Shown here one piece after another: positions 48,495-60,864 of a stretch of 64,000 nucleotides of DNA. Source of the stretch: Linnemannia hyalina (taxonomy: Eukaryota > Mortierellomycota > Mortierellomycetes > Mortierellales > Mortierellaceae); NCBI GenBank assembly GCA_019671135.1, contig JAHRHY010000015.1, positions 310,001-374,000 on the forward strand, in the 5' to 3' direction. A program made the position numbers and the translations under genes. Numbering within the stretch: the stretch's first letter is position 1; every line of letters starts with the position of its first letter. The notes below the pieces were generated by a model. That model had not been told where the DNA came from, made no database searches, and saw nothing but the letters and a program-made list of their open reading frames with translations.

Positions 48495-48995
48495 TTAGTT
48501 TCCTGTTGATAAACCATTAAAAAAGAAGCAAGAAAGAAAGGAGGGGGATAAAGAAGAGGCTAGTGAGGGCATGGACCTGAGGGGAAAGGGTGATAGATGA
48601 CCATTGCATGCATGCATATGCGTGTGAGTGTGCACTGTGTGGATCAGAAGGGCACAGAGTAGTCGCTTAATAACGTCAAAAGCGGACCAGTGTTGAGGTT
48701 GAAGTGATTGGGTGTGGTAAGTGTGTGCATGATCAAGATTGCTGCTGTTCTTTTCCTTGCCCTCTCCTCGGACGCCTTCATGCCCGCGATTTGTGTTTCC
48801 CACCCTTTGGGAGTAAGCACTTGGCCGTCGTCTACTTTTTCGTTATCTCTTCTTTCCCTTCTCCCTTTTCTTTCATTTCTCTTCTTCTTCTTCCCACACC
48901 TCTCTCCACCTTACTCTCTTCCTCACTCTCATACTCGCATCTCATTACTCATTCCTCCTTCTTTCATTCAACAAAATAAAACAAAAAGAAACATA
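48495..48995. other. intergenic region between AP-3 delta and pyruvate kinase
   Basis: 501 bp, ending in a strong pyrimidine-rich tract before the pyruvate kinase start, as expected of a highly expressed fungal gene. Confidence 0.55.
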
Positions 48996-51388
48996 ATGAG
49001 CAACTTTAACGACGACTCTATCAAGAACAACCTCGAGTGGGTCTCCAACCTGTCTATCGACATTGAGCCAGCTGCAGTCCGCAAATCGTCCATTATCTGC
49101 ACCATTGGTAACATACACTTACGACGCGCCTACAATTACTTTTTGGATGTTTCGCTTTGTTTTGCTTTTTCAAGGACCGCCCTTCGCTGTACCTGTACGC
49201 CAAAAACTCATGCATGCACACTCTTTATTGATCCATCATATTATTATCGATGATGTTTACACACAGGTCCCAACACCAACAAGGTCGAGATGATTACCGC
49301 GCTCCGCCGCCAGGGAATGAACATTGTTCGCATGGTACGAAAGAGATAACACCTCTCAGCTCGAGTCCTTTTTTGTTTCCTGTTTCAAACCAAATCAACA
49401 AAGTCGGTGAAATGAAAACAATGCGTTACCCCAGACCCCATCATTTTGTTGTTTGCATAAATAGCGACGAAAACTAATATTTTGTGATATGGTCAATGCA
49501 TTTTGTGTATTGTTGTTATTGTTGTTGACTTCTCCGCCCTTTTTTTCGATAACACCCTTGTCGTACTTTTGCTACATAGAACTTCAGTCACGGTTCGTAT
49601 GAGTATCACAAGTCGGTCATCGACAACACTCGCCAAAGTTACAAGGAGGACTCTGGCAGAGCTGTAGCCATCGCACTCGACACTAAGGGCCCAGAGATCC
49701 GCACTGGGCTGATGGCCGGCGGGACAGATGTGCCGTTTACTGCTGGTCACACAATGACGTTTACGACAGATGAGCGTTATGCAGAGGCATGTACGAAGGA
49801 AGTTCTCTACATCGACTACAAGAACATCACCAAGGTGCTGGTTCCTGGCAAGACCATCTATATCGACGACGGTGTCATGTCTTTCAAGGTTCTCGAGGTG
49901 AATGATATTGACTTGAAGGTCGTGGCCCTGAACAACGGTAAACTCTCGTCCAAGAAGGGTGTGAACCTGCCCAAGACCCGTGTCGATCTTCCGGCGCTGT
50001 CGGAGAAGGACAAGCTCGACCTCGAATTTGGAATTGAGCAGAACGTGGACATGATTTTCGCATCGTTCATTCGGTCTGGCGAGGATGTCCGAGAGATTCG
50101 CCGGGTCCTGGGTGATGCCGGAAAGCATATCAAGATCATCTCGAAAATCGAGAATCACCAGGTACGTCAATGGGGGCTTATTCTTACTCTTCTCTTTTCT
50201 TTTTTCTCACAGATCTCAAAAGAGAACAAACGTGATGTGTGATATTGTTCGCGTCCTTCCCTTAATGCGGCCAAAGCCTGCATCCGACAATCTGCGTCAC
50301 TCTTTAGTGCCTTTTTTTTTCTTGTTTTCGGGACACACATATCGGACTAGCGCCCTTTTTTTCATCCCCCTGATTTTCGTCTCTTACCTGACAACTTCAT
50401 CTCTTGCTGTCACTCTAGGGTGTCGATAACTTTGACGATATCCTGACCGAGACTGACGGTGTCATGGTTGCCCGTGGTGATCTCGGCATTGAGATTCCTT
50501 GCTCGACCGTCTTCCTAGCCCAAAAGATGATGATCGCAAAGTGCAACATTGCAGGCAAGCCTGTCATCTGCGCCACCCAGATGCTTGAGTCCATGACGGT
50601 AAGTGGAAAACAACAACACTGAACATACATCACAGAACGGGCAATCTATCGAAGCCTTGTTGACATATCCCTGTTTGTTTTTTAATGCGATGAATCGTGC
50701 AGTACAACCCTAGACCCACTCGTGCGGAGGTGTCGGATGTGGCTAATGCTATTTTGGACGGAGCAGACTGCGTCATGTTGTCAGGAGAGACCGCCAAGGG
50801 AATCTACCCTCTGGAGGCTGTGAGAACCATGCACGAGACCTGTATCCTGGCCGAGTCGGCAATCTGCTACCCACCACTCTTCAACGAGCTCCGTGACTTG
50901 ACGCCCAGGCCCACAAAGACCACCGAGACTGTGGCTTCCTCGGCCGTCTCAGCAGCACACGAACAGGCTGCTGGTGCCATTATTGTGTTGACGACCAGTG
51001 GAACGACCGCACGTATGGTCAGCAAGTACCGTCCCAAATGCCCCATCATCTGCTTGACCCGCAATGCGTCGACTGCACGACAGGTTCACTTGCACCGTGG
51101 GTGCTACCCATTCCACTATAGCATCGAGCGTGGTGCCGACTGGCAAGAAGATGTCGGTATGTTTACTACGTGTTTGTCTGACAAAAGTATGTCACTGCGC
51201 AATCGTGGTCGTATAGTTTCTAATCCGTTGTTTTCTCATATCATATTATAGATGCTCGTTTGCGTTACGGTATGGAGGAAGGTATTAAGGCTGGTTTGCT
51301 CAAGAAGGGCGATGTTGTGGTAATGATCCAGGGCTGGAAGGGCGGTCTGGGCAACACCAACACCCTTCGTGTCCTCCACGCCGAGTAA
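48996..51388 (+). CDS. PYK1: pyruvate kinase
   Basis: Six exons: 48996-49107, 49267-49334, 49580-50161, 50419-50598, 50703-51156, 51252-51388; 510 residues, normal length. It transfers phosphate from phosphoenolpyruvate to ADP, the last step of glycolysis. Landmarks: I-I-C-T-I-G-P near the start, [23 protein letters not shown], the active-site [30 protein letters not shown] and [10 protein letters not shown]. The C-terminal effector domain ends with [13 protein letters not shown]. Every key catalytic segment is present. The introns are short and in phase. Confidence 0.97.
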
Positions 51389-52209
51389 GGTAGCGTCCGT
51401 TAGAACTCCCTCCTCTCACTCACATCAGGAATCGATCGAACCGCTACACGAAGACAACAATTTTTGCAAATTGCAAATAGCATATCTCCAGTCGACATGT
51501 TCGTATTAAAAACGAGTATTACATGAATGCATATTATGACTAAAGGACACACCCGCTCGCCAAAGAGAGGAATAGGTGGTGGGTAGCTTGAAGAATGGGG
51601 ACTACTGCTGTAGGACTGAGGCTTGTCCTTGTATGATATGGTCTTATGGCGTTGGGCTTCAAGTTTTTGGCGGGGTTGTTAGAATTCCTACTCATTTCCT
51701 TCCTTTGCACTGCTTTTATCCTCCTTCCTTTACTCCACCTTTATCTTTCTCTTACACGGTGGATAAATGACTTGCTTATTCTGGAGACGTTACTTTCCCG
51801 ATAGTGCTACCTGAAAGTTTAAACAATCGTACTGCGGCAAATTGCTCAACATGGGCAGTGGGACAAGAGACTTGGCATTGATGAATTAGCGGGATACACG
51901 ACCTTGGGCGTAACCAGTTCTTGGGTTTTGATTGGAGCACTTGGAATGCTTGGAATGCTTGGATCTAATATTTTCCTCTTGGCACGCCGCACCGACAGCG
52001 AATTTGGTTTAGTTTTCACACGGACTCGCAGAGATGAGAGCGACGGATAAGACAACCGACCGTTCACATCCAGGATGCTCTCTCCCACACTCTCACGGTG
52101 CACCGTTACACTATAAGAGGGCTGTCTATTTCTCATAAAGGGAATGGTCAAAACGACAAATTGCATATTATCCGCACATAACCACTTTCTCAACCAACGT
52201 CGATTAAAT
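51389..52209. other. intergenic region upstream of beta-lactamase-like gene D
   Basis: Holds the pyruvate kinase 3' flank and the promoter of gene D. No additional gene seen. Confidence 0.5.
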
Positions 52210-54126
52210 ATGCAGTTCCGAGCATTAGCAACACCAGTGCCATCATCACCCGATGCAGCAACAAAGACCAAGGATACCCTTCCAGCGGATTTGAGTTCTA
52301 TCCTGGAGGATGCCAGGATCAAGAACTGTATCCAAGGAATGAGTGTCGCTGTTCTCTACAAGGGCGAGCTCATCTTTGCGGACGGGTTCGGAAAACGCAA
52401 CGATGAAGATCCCTTCACCAAAGAAGTACGCTTCCTTCTTTTGTCTAGTCTTCACTCGCACCAAGCTTTCTTTTTTTTTTTTTTTTTTTCTTCTCCCACA
52501 GCAACCAAAAAAAGATTGACTCCTAATTCTTATTTGTGTGGTCAATAGACTCTGATGCCGATTGGGTCCGTGACAAAGTCATTCACAGCCATGGCCATCG
52601 GCGAACTGGTCGCAGAGGGAAAGATGGATTGGAACACCACTCCTGTCAACACCTACTTGCCCGAGTTCAAACTCAAGGATCCCGTTCTCACCTCACAATT
52701 GACCCTCGTCGATCTCCTTTCTCACCGCACCGTATGTCTCTACCTCATGTCCATGTTTTATGCTCCGATAGAAGGAAAAGAAAAATCAAGGAAGAAATGT
52801 TGAGCTAAACATTTTTCCTTGAATGTGTTAGAACCTTCCAAACGTGTTTTTGAAGTGGTTCAGGTCCAAGGAGAGCAGGGTCGAACTGATCAAGTATCTG
52901 AGGTACGCCGAGCAGCCCTCCAAGCTCACCTCGAACTTGAACTACAGCAACACCATGTATGCGGTTGCAGGAGAAGCTGGTGCCAGGGTCGCGGGTGTTT
53001 CGTATGAGGAATTGGTCAAGACCAAGGTCTTTGAACCCTTGGGTCTCACCAACAGCGGATTCTCTCAGTCGGCCCTGAAGCAGTTCTCGAACTATGCTCT
53101 GCCCTACGACGCTACTTCGTTTGAGGAGGCCAAGAAGGGAAACTTTATTCGTGGAGAACTGGATGAACACTACCTGACGGACGCACCCGCTGGCGACATC
53201 TACTCCACCGTGATAGATCTTGTACGTTATGGCAGGGCAGTGTTGAAGGGTGGAGAGGTGGATGGGAAACAGGTGCTGAACAAGGAGAGCCTTGCGGAGA
53301 TGTGGACCGGACGAACCTTCTCAGTTACGACTAGACGGACACTCGACTTTGCGCCTGTTCAAGGGTATGGTTTGGGGTGGGTTATTGATGCTTACAAGGG
53401 TCATGCCAAGTACAGTCATAGTAAGTACACGCTTGTTTCCTGTTTTTTTTTCCTGACTCTTGTCTTCCTACATGTTTTTTTTTTCTTCAGGCTCATTTTG
53501 AAGACACTGCTAACAGGTTGCTTTTTACTTTTTTTGTTCTACGCTTGACATTAGACGGACTGATATCTGGATACAGGTCAGGGCTTGACATCTACCCAGA
53601 TCAGGACTTGGTCGTTGCTGTCCAAGCGAACGTGAACAAGGCAGCCCTCCCAGATAACGTGTCCCACTACATCCTGGACGAGTTGTTGGATCTGCCCAGG
53701 ACCCAAGATTGGCTATTCGACGTCTCGCCCACCAAGACAGAGAAGGCCTACACAATGTCTGAAATGGCCGTTCGAGGCGACCTTCCCGAAAAGATCGCGA
53801 ACCGACCTCATGTTCATTCCCTGAAGGAGTACGCCGGCGTGTACACCAATCTCGCCCAGGGAGATATTTCAGTCATCTACGAGGAGAAAGAGGATGCGTT
53901 GTACTTCAAGAATCCGGCGTTCCATGACAGGATGGAGCACTACCATTTCGAGCTGTTCAAAGTTGTGTTGAGGATGTTTGGGTTTGGTGCTGCGATAGGT
54001 GTCAAGTTTGAGACGGGTGCTGATGGGAAGATTGGGGCTTTAACGTTAATCAGACCTGAGGAAAGCGATAGTGTTTTTGAGAGGAAGGTTGTTGTTGTCC
54101 CCGCGACTGGCGCCAGGGAGGAATAA
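52210..54126 (+). CDS. serine beta-lactamase-like hydrolase D
   Basis: Four exons: 52210-52425, 52549-52731, 52832-53420, 53555-54126; 519 residues. Intron positions match genes A, C and E. Boxes: S-V-T-K in exon 2, Y-S-N in exon 3 (as in true class C enzymes), and H-N-G across the exon 3/4 junction. The C-terminal PF11954-like domain has M-E-H-Y-H-F-E-L-F. I chose the ATG at 52210; an in-frame ATG at 52144 would add 22 residues. Neither gives a clear secretory signal. Exon 3 is 3 nt shorter than in its paralogues. It opens the plus-strand cluster, in opposite orientation to the left cluster. The substrate is unknown. Confidence 0.9.
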
Positions 54127-54459
54127 ATAATCAGAAGAGGGGGAGGGAGTGGATTGTCGCTCCATTCTTTAAAGGATAATTTATTTTTTTTCCCCCACAC
54201 TTGGCGTGTTTCACCGACGGAGTTGAGAATCTTTACACAGGCACAGATTGCAAAAATGCCAAACGGGTCCGAGAGAGTTACGCCTACAAATAACAAATAA
54301 ACGTCAATTTAGCACATACATAGAGCTGTTTTTTGTTCATTGGATCGTAGCTCCGAGTAGAAACAACAGCGGGCAGCTCAAGTCTGCCCCCCAAGAATAG
54401 TCTCCCTGCAGGATTGAGGGTCTGTCTTGGAGAAGGTTCAGGGTCGAAAACAGGATCCA

Positions 54460-54690
54460 ACAATGAGACCGAGGACGCGTTGTATTTCAATCACCCAGCG
54501 CTCGACAGCAAACTGGAGCATTATCATTTCGAGATGTTCAAGGTTGTGCTGAGCATGTTTATGGTTGTTTGGGGGGCAGTGGGTGTCCAGTTTGAGACGG
54601 GTGCAGATGGGATGGTTTGAGAGTTTGACGTTGGGTATAGAGAGACTGTTTTTGAGAAGAAGGTAAAACGGAAGAAGGGTGGTAGAGAGT
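54460..54690 (+). pseudogene. C-terminal relic of a beta-lactamase-like gene (related to D)
   Basis: About 50 codons align with the end of gene D: E-D-A-L-Y-F, then E-H-Y-H-F-E-M-F-K-V-V-L, then V-Q-F-E-T-G-A-D-G. After that an in-frame TGA at 54618-54620 ends the frame, while the DNA goes on with similarity to the final codons of D (the F-E-K-K-V end). Nothing upstream resembles the other exons. It is a broken tandem duplicate lying directly downstream of D. Confidence 0.85.
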
Positions 54691-54699
54691 CGCCTCTCT

Positions 54700-55325
54700 A
54701 TATTGGTTGAGGCAATAAACGTTTCCTATTGAATAAAAGAGAATAAACGCGTCGCGCTTTTATTGTTGTGGTTCGTTTTCTGTGTCTTCGCTTGATGAGA
54801 TGTATCTTTGACGACTGTTCGCTTACATTCTCCTACTGCTTTGACATATTATTATTTTTAAATCTTGGCATGACATGGATCGACTGTTGGGCGTTATGCA
54901 CCATGTACGACGAAAGATTTCTGTCCCCTCTGTGCGCTTTATGCTCTCACTTTTCTGCCAGAAGCATGTACGTGTGTGCATGGGTGTCCTCCATTTCTGG
55001 CAAGCATCGAAAAAATGTTTCCTTATTCGTGAACAAACACTCCTCACACAGGGCGGCGGCGGAGGAGAGGGATGTTATGCCAAGTTGGTTCTGAATAGCG
55101 AGAGAGAGAGAGAGTATGTATGTGTGCGTTTTTCTCTTGGCAAAGACCCTAAAACAAAACGGACAAACAACACGTTGCGAGCCATACGAGAAGCACGGAA
55201 GGCTATTCCGGTTTGCCGCCAATCTCAGGTCCCACATATAAAAGAGCCGCCCAGTCCATGCCAAAAAAAAAAAAAAAAATCAACAACGATCTCTCTCCTG
55301 TCATTTCCCCGACCCGACCTTCAAC
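54700..55325. other. upstream region of gene E
   Basis: No gene seen. Contains a short GA tract near 55100 and an A-run at 55262-55278 in the leader of gene E. Confidence 0.5.
55237..55244 (+). promoter_or_regulatory. probable TATA box of beta-lactamase-like gene E
   Basis: TATAAAAG about 85 bp upstream of the ATG at 55326, with no other ATG between except one directly before the A-run. Confidence 0.55.
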
Positions 55326-57341
55326 ATGCAAATCCCGTCTGTCAAGATCGATCTTTCAGGACTGAGGGCAATCTTGGATGCAGCCAGGATCAAGAACGGC
55401 GTTCCAGGAATGAGTGTCGCTGTGATGTACAAGGGCGAGGTTATCTTTGCCGAGGGGTTCGGAAAGCGTAACGAGCACCAACCCTTCACCAAAGAGGTAC
55501 ACTCCCCAACGCCATCCAATTGTAATTCTGTTAAAGGCGAATCTGATCAACGACAGAAAGATGAAAGTACTCACACACACCCCTCCCCCCTTTATTTTTC
55601 TGTGCTTGTGCGCTCCTGAACGAAAATAGACAATCTCGCCGATCGGGTCGTTGACAAAGGCAATGACATCCACGGCGATCGGTGAACTAGTCGCGGAAGG
55701 AAAGATGGACTGGAACGAAACGCCCGTCAACAAGTACCTCCCCGAGTTTGAGCTCAAGGATCCTGTCATCACCTCCCAGTTGACCATAGCCGACTTGCTC
55801 TCCCACCGCACTGTACGCTTCCATCATTGCCCGTTGTGGGACGCAAAAAAATAATAACCGTAATCGTACATGGACCCAACATCATTTTATACTCACAATT
55901 ATTTTTTTGGTCACTAAATGTCCTTTCTTTTTTTTTTTTTTTTTTTTTTTCAACCATCATGAATAGAGATTGTCACCAGCAGCGGAGGTGTCATGGATGA
56001 GAAGTCGTACTCCAAGACGAGAACTTATAACCCGCCTCCGATACGCATCCATTCCCCAAAAACTCACTCCATACCTCAACTACAATAACACCATGTACGC
56101 CGTCGCCGGAGAAGCCGCCGCCAACGTTGCCGGCACCACCTACGAACAACTCGTCCACGATAGAATCCTCACACCCCTGGGACTTTCCAACACGGGCTTT
56201 TCGCAGAAAGCGTTGCAGAAACTAGATAACCACGCCTCGCCGTACTATGCAGATTCGTTCTCGAAAGCTCAAGCGGGGGAGTTTCGAAGAGGGGAGTATG
56301 ACGAGATTTATATGGCGTTTGCACCGGCGGGTGATTTGCATTCGAATGTGTTCGATATGTTAAAGTGGGGGAAAGTTGTTGTGGATGGTGGGAAGGCAGA
56401 GGGTGGGGAGCAGGTGTTGAGTAAGGAAAATGTGGAGATGACGGTGACGCCGCAGAGTATCGTTCCACAGGGGAGGACCCCGGAGATGTCGGTTTCTTTT
56501 ACTTATGGGCTTGGGTGGGGTTTAGGCTCGTATAAGGGGCACAACTTTTACACTCACTGTAAGTATATTTCCTCTTATTTTTTTTTAGAAGAAAAAAAAA
56601 AAAAAAAAAGGCGCGTGGTCCTCTGAAGTTACGCGACAAAGCCAACGCGCTCACTCTATTTTTTTTTTCTTCTTTTGTTCTTATATAGCGGGAGGATACC
56701 CAGGATACAGTGCAAACCTGACACTCTTCCCAGACGACGACCTGATCATCGCTCAACTCGCAAACATCCAAGCCTCAAGCCTCGCCGTCTGCGCCGATTT
56801 CTTCATCGCCGACAAAATCCTCAACCTCCCTATCTATCCCACCGGCACCCAACAGGACTGGTTGTTCGATAAGGCTGTCAAGCTAACTGCAAAGGAGTAT
56901 GAGATCTTGGAGGGAGACCGGGAGGGAATCACATTGCCGGCTCGGGTTGAGGGAACGGTGTCGACGCTTCCGCGTGAGGAAATGGTGGGTCAATTTGAGA
57001 ACCCGCTCTATGGAGTCATTACCATCGCCCGTGTGATCCCTCACGAGGACGAAGGCAAGGGAAAAGAGGAGGAGGAGGAGGAGGAGGAGGAGGAGGAGGA
57101 GGAGGAGAGGCTGGAGTTCAGGTATAATGAGTACAGGAACAAAATGGCGCACTACCATTACGATACGTTCAAGACGGTGTTGGAGGATTTGGGTGTTGCT
57201 GGGGCGAGGCTGGTTAGCTTTGAGGCCGCGAGCGATGGACATATTGCAGGGTTGAGTATCAATTTCGAGGAGCCTGATTTGGTTCGGTTTGTCAGAGTCA
57301 AGACTCCTATCACCGCCACTATTGCCGAGAAAAAGGAGTAG
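55326..57341 (+). CDS. serine beta-lactamase-like hydrolase E with poly-Glu insertion
   Basis: Four exons: 55326-55496, 55630-55812, 55967-56558, 56689-57341; 532 residues. The N-terminus is short and has no targeting signal, so a cytosolic protein is likely. Boxes: S-L-T-K in exon 2, Y-N-N in exon 3, H-S-G across the exon 3/4 junction. The C-terminal PF11954-like domain has M-A-H-Y-H-Y-D-T-F. Just before it, a GAG/GGA microsatellite (57066-57109) encodes about 15 Glu in a place where paralogues have a short turn. Intron 2 ends in a run of more than 20 T. Its 3' end faces the oligopeptide transporter gene. The most divergent intact copy; substrate unknown. Confidence 0.9.
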
Positions 57342-57354
57342 TAGTGGTAACAGT

Positions 57355-57368
57355 GGGGGGGGGGGGGG
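57355..57368 (+). repeat. poly-G tract between convergent genes E and OPT
   Basis: A run of 14 G directly after the stop codon of gene E; a similar tract sits between the convergent genes at 32003. Confidence 0.7.
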
Positions 57369-57493
57369 TGTTGTAGTTCGAGAGTAGTACGATAGTATAC
57401 ATGCAGGAACAGTTTATTAACAGAAATGATTCAAGAACAGGTACAAAAAGAAGGAAAAAAAGCGCGTGGAGATAGGGAAGTCTAAGGGGTGTT

Positions 57494-60400
57494 CTAACTT
57501 ACAGGAACGGTAGCAGGTTCGGGCTTGTTAGAAGGCAGCTGGCCATCGAAATTAGCCCTATCCAACGGACAGTGGTTCAGATTCGTACCCCACCAAGCCG
57601 GGAAATCAATCTCATGTATCTGCAACGTAAAGAAAATCACCAACGCCGACACGGCAACCCCCGAATCCAGCGCCGCCGAGAGCACATAATTGAACCGCTG
57701 GTACCAATCCTTGTAATACCGCTTTACACAGTACTGGAAGCAGAACCCAACGGCTAACCAGTTAGCGTATTGAAAGGGTCGCGCGGGAGGCATCATCCCC
57801 GTAGAGGTCAAGAGGACAGGGATATGGATCTGATCGAGGACTGTCCCGGGGTACCGTTTGGAGATTAAGTAGAAAGGGATGGGAATGAGCAATCCTGCGA
57901 TGAAGAAGTACATCAGGGGGTGGTAGATCGATGCCGAGCCAAACATGCGTTCGGGCGCAATGACTCCCCAGATGACCGAGGCCGAGTAAAAGACGTTGGC
58001 AGAGAGACAGGTGAAATGCCCACCCTCGGGGGTACAGATATTGGGTCTCGTCGCGAGCAACCAGTTTGCGGTAAGCAGGTTGACAAAGCCCGCGATAAAG
58101 GTTCCAATCAACTGGGCCATGAACATGGTCCGGGGCGGGATCTTCATGTACTGTCCCAATTTGAGGTCACCCAGAAACGACATGGCGTGCGACATCGAGA
58201 TGTATCCATAGGTCTTGAATGTCACATTGGCAATAGGGCGACCAGGGAGGATGTATCCGATAATAAACTCTGTCAAGATGTTGAGTCCCGGTTGCTGGTT
58301 GGTGACGGCCTGGATGAGACCGATCGGGAGCGAGAATAGGGCCGAGATCCCGACAGCGAGGAGGACACACCACCAAGGGAGGCCATAATCCCAGACCTCG
58401 CAGGTAACGATGGATAGAATGACGGTGATGCAGAAGAGGGTCAGGTACCACCATTCGGGGACCTCCTTGTAGGCCTGCATCATCTTGTAGTGGATGTCCT
58501 GGCTGGCTCCGCGTGCCTCCTTCCATTGAGCCCAGATCTGCTTGCGGTGGTACAAGAACGTGTGAGTCAAAATCGCCGTCAATCCCGCAAATCCAATCCC
58601 GTAACTATTTCATTCATGACAGGAATTTGGTTGGAGAATGTACGACGGCTAAAACCAACATATATGATACAGTAAGTGGATGAACGGATAAAAACAAGAA
58701 GGAAGTAGTACCTGATGGCAAAGAAGGTGGCAATTCGGAGAGGCCCGTAGGCATTGTACATGGGCTCATCAAGAGTCTTGGCAGGGGTTAGGATAGACAA
58801 GGTGTCATAGTAGTACCCATCGGTCGTGAACAGTTTTGAGGTCAAGATCGGGTATTTCTTCGCGTTCCAGATATCCAGATAATAGGCTGTGGGGACCATG
58901 ACCCACGCAATCAAGATGAATCCAAGCATGATATTAACCTGGGCCCACCAAGGCGTGATGAGAGGTGATCCCAAGAATGCAGTAATAGTATTCCAGTCCA
59001 ACGAGAGCACACCAATGCCAAGTCCTTGTGACCCCGTTATCTGCGACAACACCACGTTCGAAGGCTGGACATAACAGAGGAGCGACAAGGCCGTGATAGC
59101 TGGGAAGATGTAGGCCGGGATCCAGTAGTACAAAAACGAACCGATCGCACAGGCTGCAAAGAACTTTTGGCGGGTCCATTGTCCAGGGGCGAGTTCTTCC
59201 CGACGATGAAGCGTGTTGAAAAGAGCGACAGTCGCCAAGTTGGAGGGCCAGATCATGGCTGCTGGGTATACGAGGTACCGGCGTAGAATTCCTGCCATGC
59301 CGTAACCGACCAGCTGTGTGGTGAGGATCAAGAGCAAGTTGGCAAGGAATCCAAAGTTCTGTTTGTAAAAGACTCGTTGGATGACGATGATATCGACGGC
59401 GTAGGCGGTTCCTGCGCCACAGTTGGCCATGATGGTGATGAGGACGTGTTCCTTGACGTTGAAGGGTCCTGGGTTGAGAGTTATTATTCTGCCAAAAATG
59501 CTGTATTCCGTGGTTGGGAGGGCCCTTGCCATGAACTTTCCAATCCTGTAATGATTTGTGACAGAGGGTTTCGACGGGAAAAGTTCATCCATGCATTATG
59601 CACAGAAGAAGAAAAAAGGGTGAGGGGTGCTGTTAGTGGTAACAGTCTGTTGTCCAAAAGGCATACGCAGTTGCATCATGATCACTCCCATCGTCCCCCT
59701 CTTTGTTTCTCTCCTTGCATTTTTTCCTTGTCCTGTTCGTTGACTCCTTGCATCCCTCTGTTCCTTGTTTCATTGCATCTTGATGTCAACCATATTTCAA
59801 CATTGAATACTTACGGATAGGACAGCAATTGGATGACCAACCCTGAGACGACCAAAGGGGCATCGCGGAAGAAGCTATGATTACCATAAAGAAGAGGGCA
59901 TGTCAACATTGATTTTATCGGTTCGGATTTTCTTTGCAAGATAAGGTTATCATGTGCCATTGGGATTGTAATCCGATCGAAAGACCCACTTACAAGAACT
60001 GTTTACGGACGCAAAGAGCAAATATTTGCCAGTGTGGAGAGTAGGGGAAGAGGAATAGTGGCAAAGTGGCAAAGTGGAGAGATAAAGGCAAACATCATTA
60101 GTCAGAACCATCGTGCATGATCATCAGTATAAGCACTTTATCACCAACAGTTGTCCGTGCACACCACTCTTGCCAGACACTAGTCTGGTTTCGGCGCATT
60201 AAAACTTTAATCCGATCCGACATGGTTCCCAACCTCCGTTCTTTTCTTCTTTTCTTCTTTTCTTGCTAAACCATTACCTGGTTGACAAACGACAACGACA
60301 AGATCGAAACGAGCCCCATGACCCAGAATCGGAACGTCAAACAAGGTAACGAAGGGTCATCCACATTGGACACCACCGCTGCTACCTCCGCAACCGGTGA

Positions 60401-60781
60401 CACTTCCCGTCCATGGTCGTCCTTCAAGTTTCCTCCATCACTACTGTCATCCGAGTCCGAATCCGCGCCGTTGGCTATTGGTCGACGATGATCTCCCATC
60501 TCTGCCCGTTCATCGTCACTTGAGCTAGAACTCTTCTTCTCCTCACCACCAGAAAGTAGCCCTTTATTGTCGGCGGCGTCAGAGGAGGAGGAGGAGGATG
60601 TGGTGACTGTGGATTGAGATCCATAAGAAGTCTGTTGGAAGAGCGGAGACGATGACGGGTGAGTCGGTGACAGTGGTGGCAGTGTGTGCGGAACTGCTGA
60701 CGAGGTCCTGTTAAACTCCTGCATCGGTGTCATCTCTTCTTCATTGTTGTCGTCTCCACCCTTGTATCTGCCTGGTGGCAT
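57494..60781 (-). CDS. oligopeptide transporter, OPT family
   Basis: Five exons: 60781-60278, 59998-59994 (5 nt), 59874-59815, 59545-58712, 58604-57494; 837 residues. OPT proteins carry tetra- and pentapeptides, glutathione or metal chelates across the plasma membrane with protons. The family signature N-P-G-P-F-N-V-K-E-H is present, and about 14 hydrophobic membrane segments run from residue 150 to the end. The first 140 residues are an acidic, Ser-rich cytosolic tail. The 5-nt exon supplies F plus part of the next codon, so that N-Q-F-F-F-F-R matches the N-Q-F-F-x-x-R found in the family; without it the frame is lost. The last codons G-T-A-A-G-T before the stop look like a splice donor, so a short alternative 3' end is possible. 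Confidence 0.92.
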
Positions 60782-60833
60782 CTCTGTCTTGCTGTCGTTA
60801 GACGAAGGAAGAAATGAAGGACTGGGTTGGTAG

Positions 60834-60864
<31 letters not shown>

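Noticed and set aside
57920..58339. Plus-strand frame inside the oligopeptide transporter
   Set aside because: Antisense of the membrane-protein exon without any support.
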